Below, one piece after another: positions 51,393-51,609 of a DNA stretch of 51,609 nt; position 1 is the stretch's first letter, and the number at the start of each line of letters is the position of its first letter. The position numbers were made by a program, and so were the translations under genes. Below the pieces are notes generated by a model, which was not told the DNA's origin, did not search any database, and worked only from the letters and a program-made list of their open reading frames with translations. Source of the DNA: Crocinitomicaceae bacterium (GTDB taxonomy: Bacteria > Bacteroidota > Bacteroidia > Flavobacteriales_D > Crocinitomicaceae); contig JAGNZC010000018.1 in the NCBI GenBank assembly GCA_017984635.1, positions 1 to 51,609 of the forward strand, in the 5' to 3' direction.

Positions 51393-51609
51393 ATAGAGTC
51401 TTAACTATTATTGGAATTAGTTATTGCATAATTTTTAGTGCAGTTTTTGGTTTTTCTCAAAACAGTGTGATTTTACCTTCGCCAGCAGTATACAAAGAAA
51501 TGGTTGGAGAAATAGCGCTAGGCAATACACTTACAATTGATTCAACCTATTTGGCTGTACCATTAAGAAATTACATGAAAATACAATTAAAAGAATTTTA
51601 TGGTATTTC
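51389..51609 (+). CDS. Secreted protein, possibly GH20 beta-N-acetylhexosaminidase (partial, N-terminus)
   Basis: Only 73 codons lie in the window. The ATG overlaps the previous stop (ATGA at 51389-51392). A signal peptide (MNRVLTIIGISYCIIFSAVF, cut near GFSQ) is followed by a stretch with LPSPAVYKEMVGEIAL and a helix, VPLRNYMKIQLKEFYGI. This resembles the N-terminal GH20b domain of beta-hexosaminidases, but the catalytic domain is beyond the edge. The assignment is tentative. Confidence 0.5.
   Translation, partial: MNRVLTIIGISYCIIFSAVFGFSQNSVILPSPAVYKEMVGEIALGNTLTIDSTYLAVPLRNYMKIQLKEFYGI

Overview
This window is an AT-rich stretch of a Bacteroidota chromosome, most likely order Flavobacteriales. 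A Crocinitomicaceae/Fluviicola-like host is my inference from memory of gene content; no search was run. The evidence is: two secreted proteins with type IX secretion (T9SS) C-terminal tails; Bacteroidota-style promoters (TTG, about 20 nt, TAnnTTTG); the rpmB-rpmG-DUF4295-ftsY order; a bacillithiol gene (bshC); an IcmF-type mutase; and several families largely confined to this phylum (DUF4494, DUF4295, TIGR03643). No rRNA, tRNA, CRISPR array, phage or insertion sequence was seen. Gene density is high, and the largest gap between genes is about 200 bp.

Positions 1-16522 lie entirely on the minus strand. They hold partial lpxD, a membrane-anchored hypothetical protein and trxA. Next comes a tightly packed operon that in transcription order is M1 peptidase/outer-membrane-barrel fusion, menI-like thioesterase, isochorismate synthase, menD, a TerC-family membrane protein, an unknown 200-aa protein, a DUF493 protein and a small membrane protein with a T9SS-tail-like domain. 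Upstream of it are a large T9SS cargo protein, a TlpA-like thiol-disulfide protein, miaA and an MltF-like lytic transglycosylase.

Positions 16714-36119 lie on the plus strand. The order is rlmD-like and cinA; rpmB, rpmG, DUF4295 and ftsY; a hybrid histidine kinase; a TatA/B-like protein; a DEAD-box helicase with an RGG-type tail; typA/bipA; a TPR protein, phosphosulfolactate synthase and WD40 protein set; a giant CotH/lamin-tail T9SS protein followed 2 nt later by a secreted nine-repeat protein; and a VOC protein.

Positions 36135-38404 return to the minus strand with a small monooxygenase-like protein, a structured intergenic element (36480-36577) resembling the flavobacterial Flavo-1-type RNA, rluF, and a TIGR03643-SDR pair. 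From 38522 to the end most genes are on the plus strand: DUF4494, pdxH and an M16 peptidase; then, after a minus-strand cyclophilin and lipoprotein, bshC, a TonB-dependent receptor, icmF, a GT87-like membrane protein and the start of a secreted protein that may be a GH20 hexosaminidase.

Most of the window is housekeeping: menaquinone synthesis, ribosome and tRNA/rRNA modification, SRP receptor, thiol redox and cofactor metabolism. The less usual content is the cell-surface set (M1-barrel fusion, two T9SS proteins, the nine-repeat partner), the membrane-anchored T9SS-tail-like protein, the sulfonate-linked TPR-ComA-WD40 operon and the 36.5-kb intergenic element.
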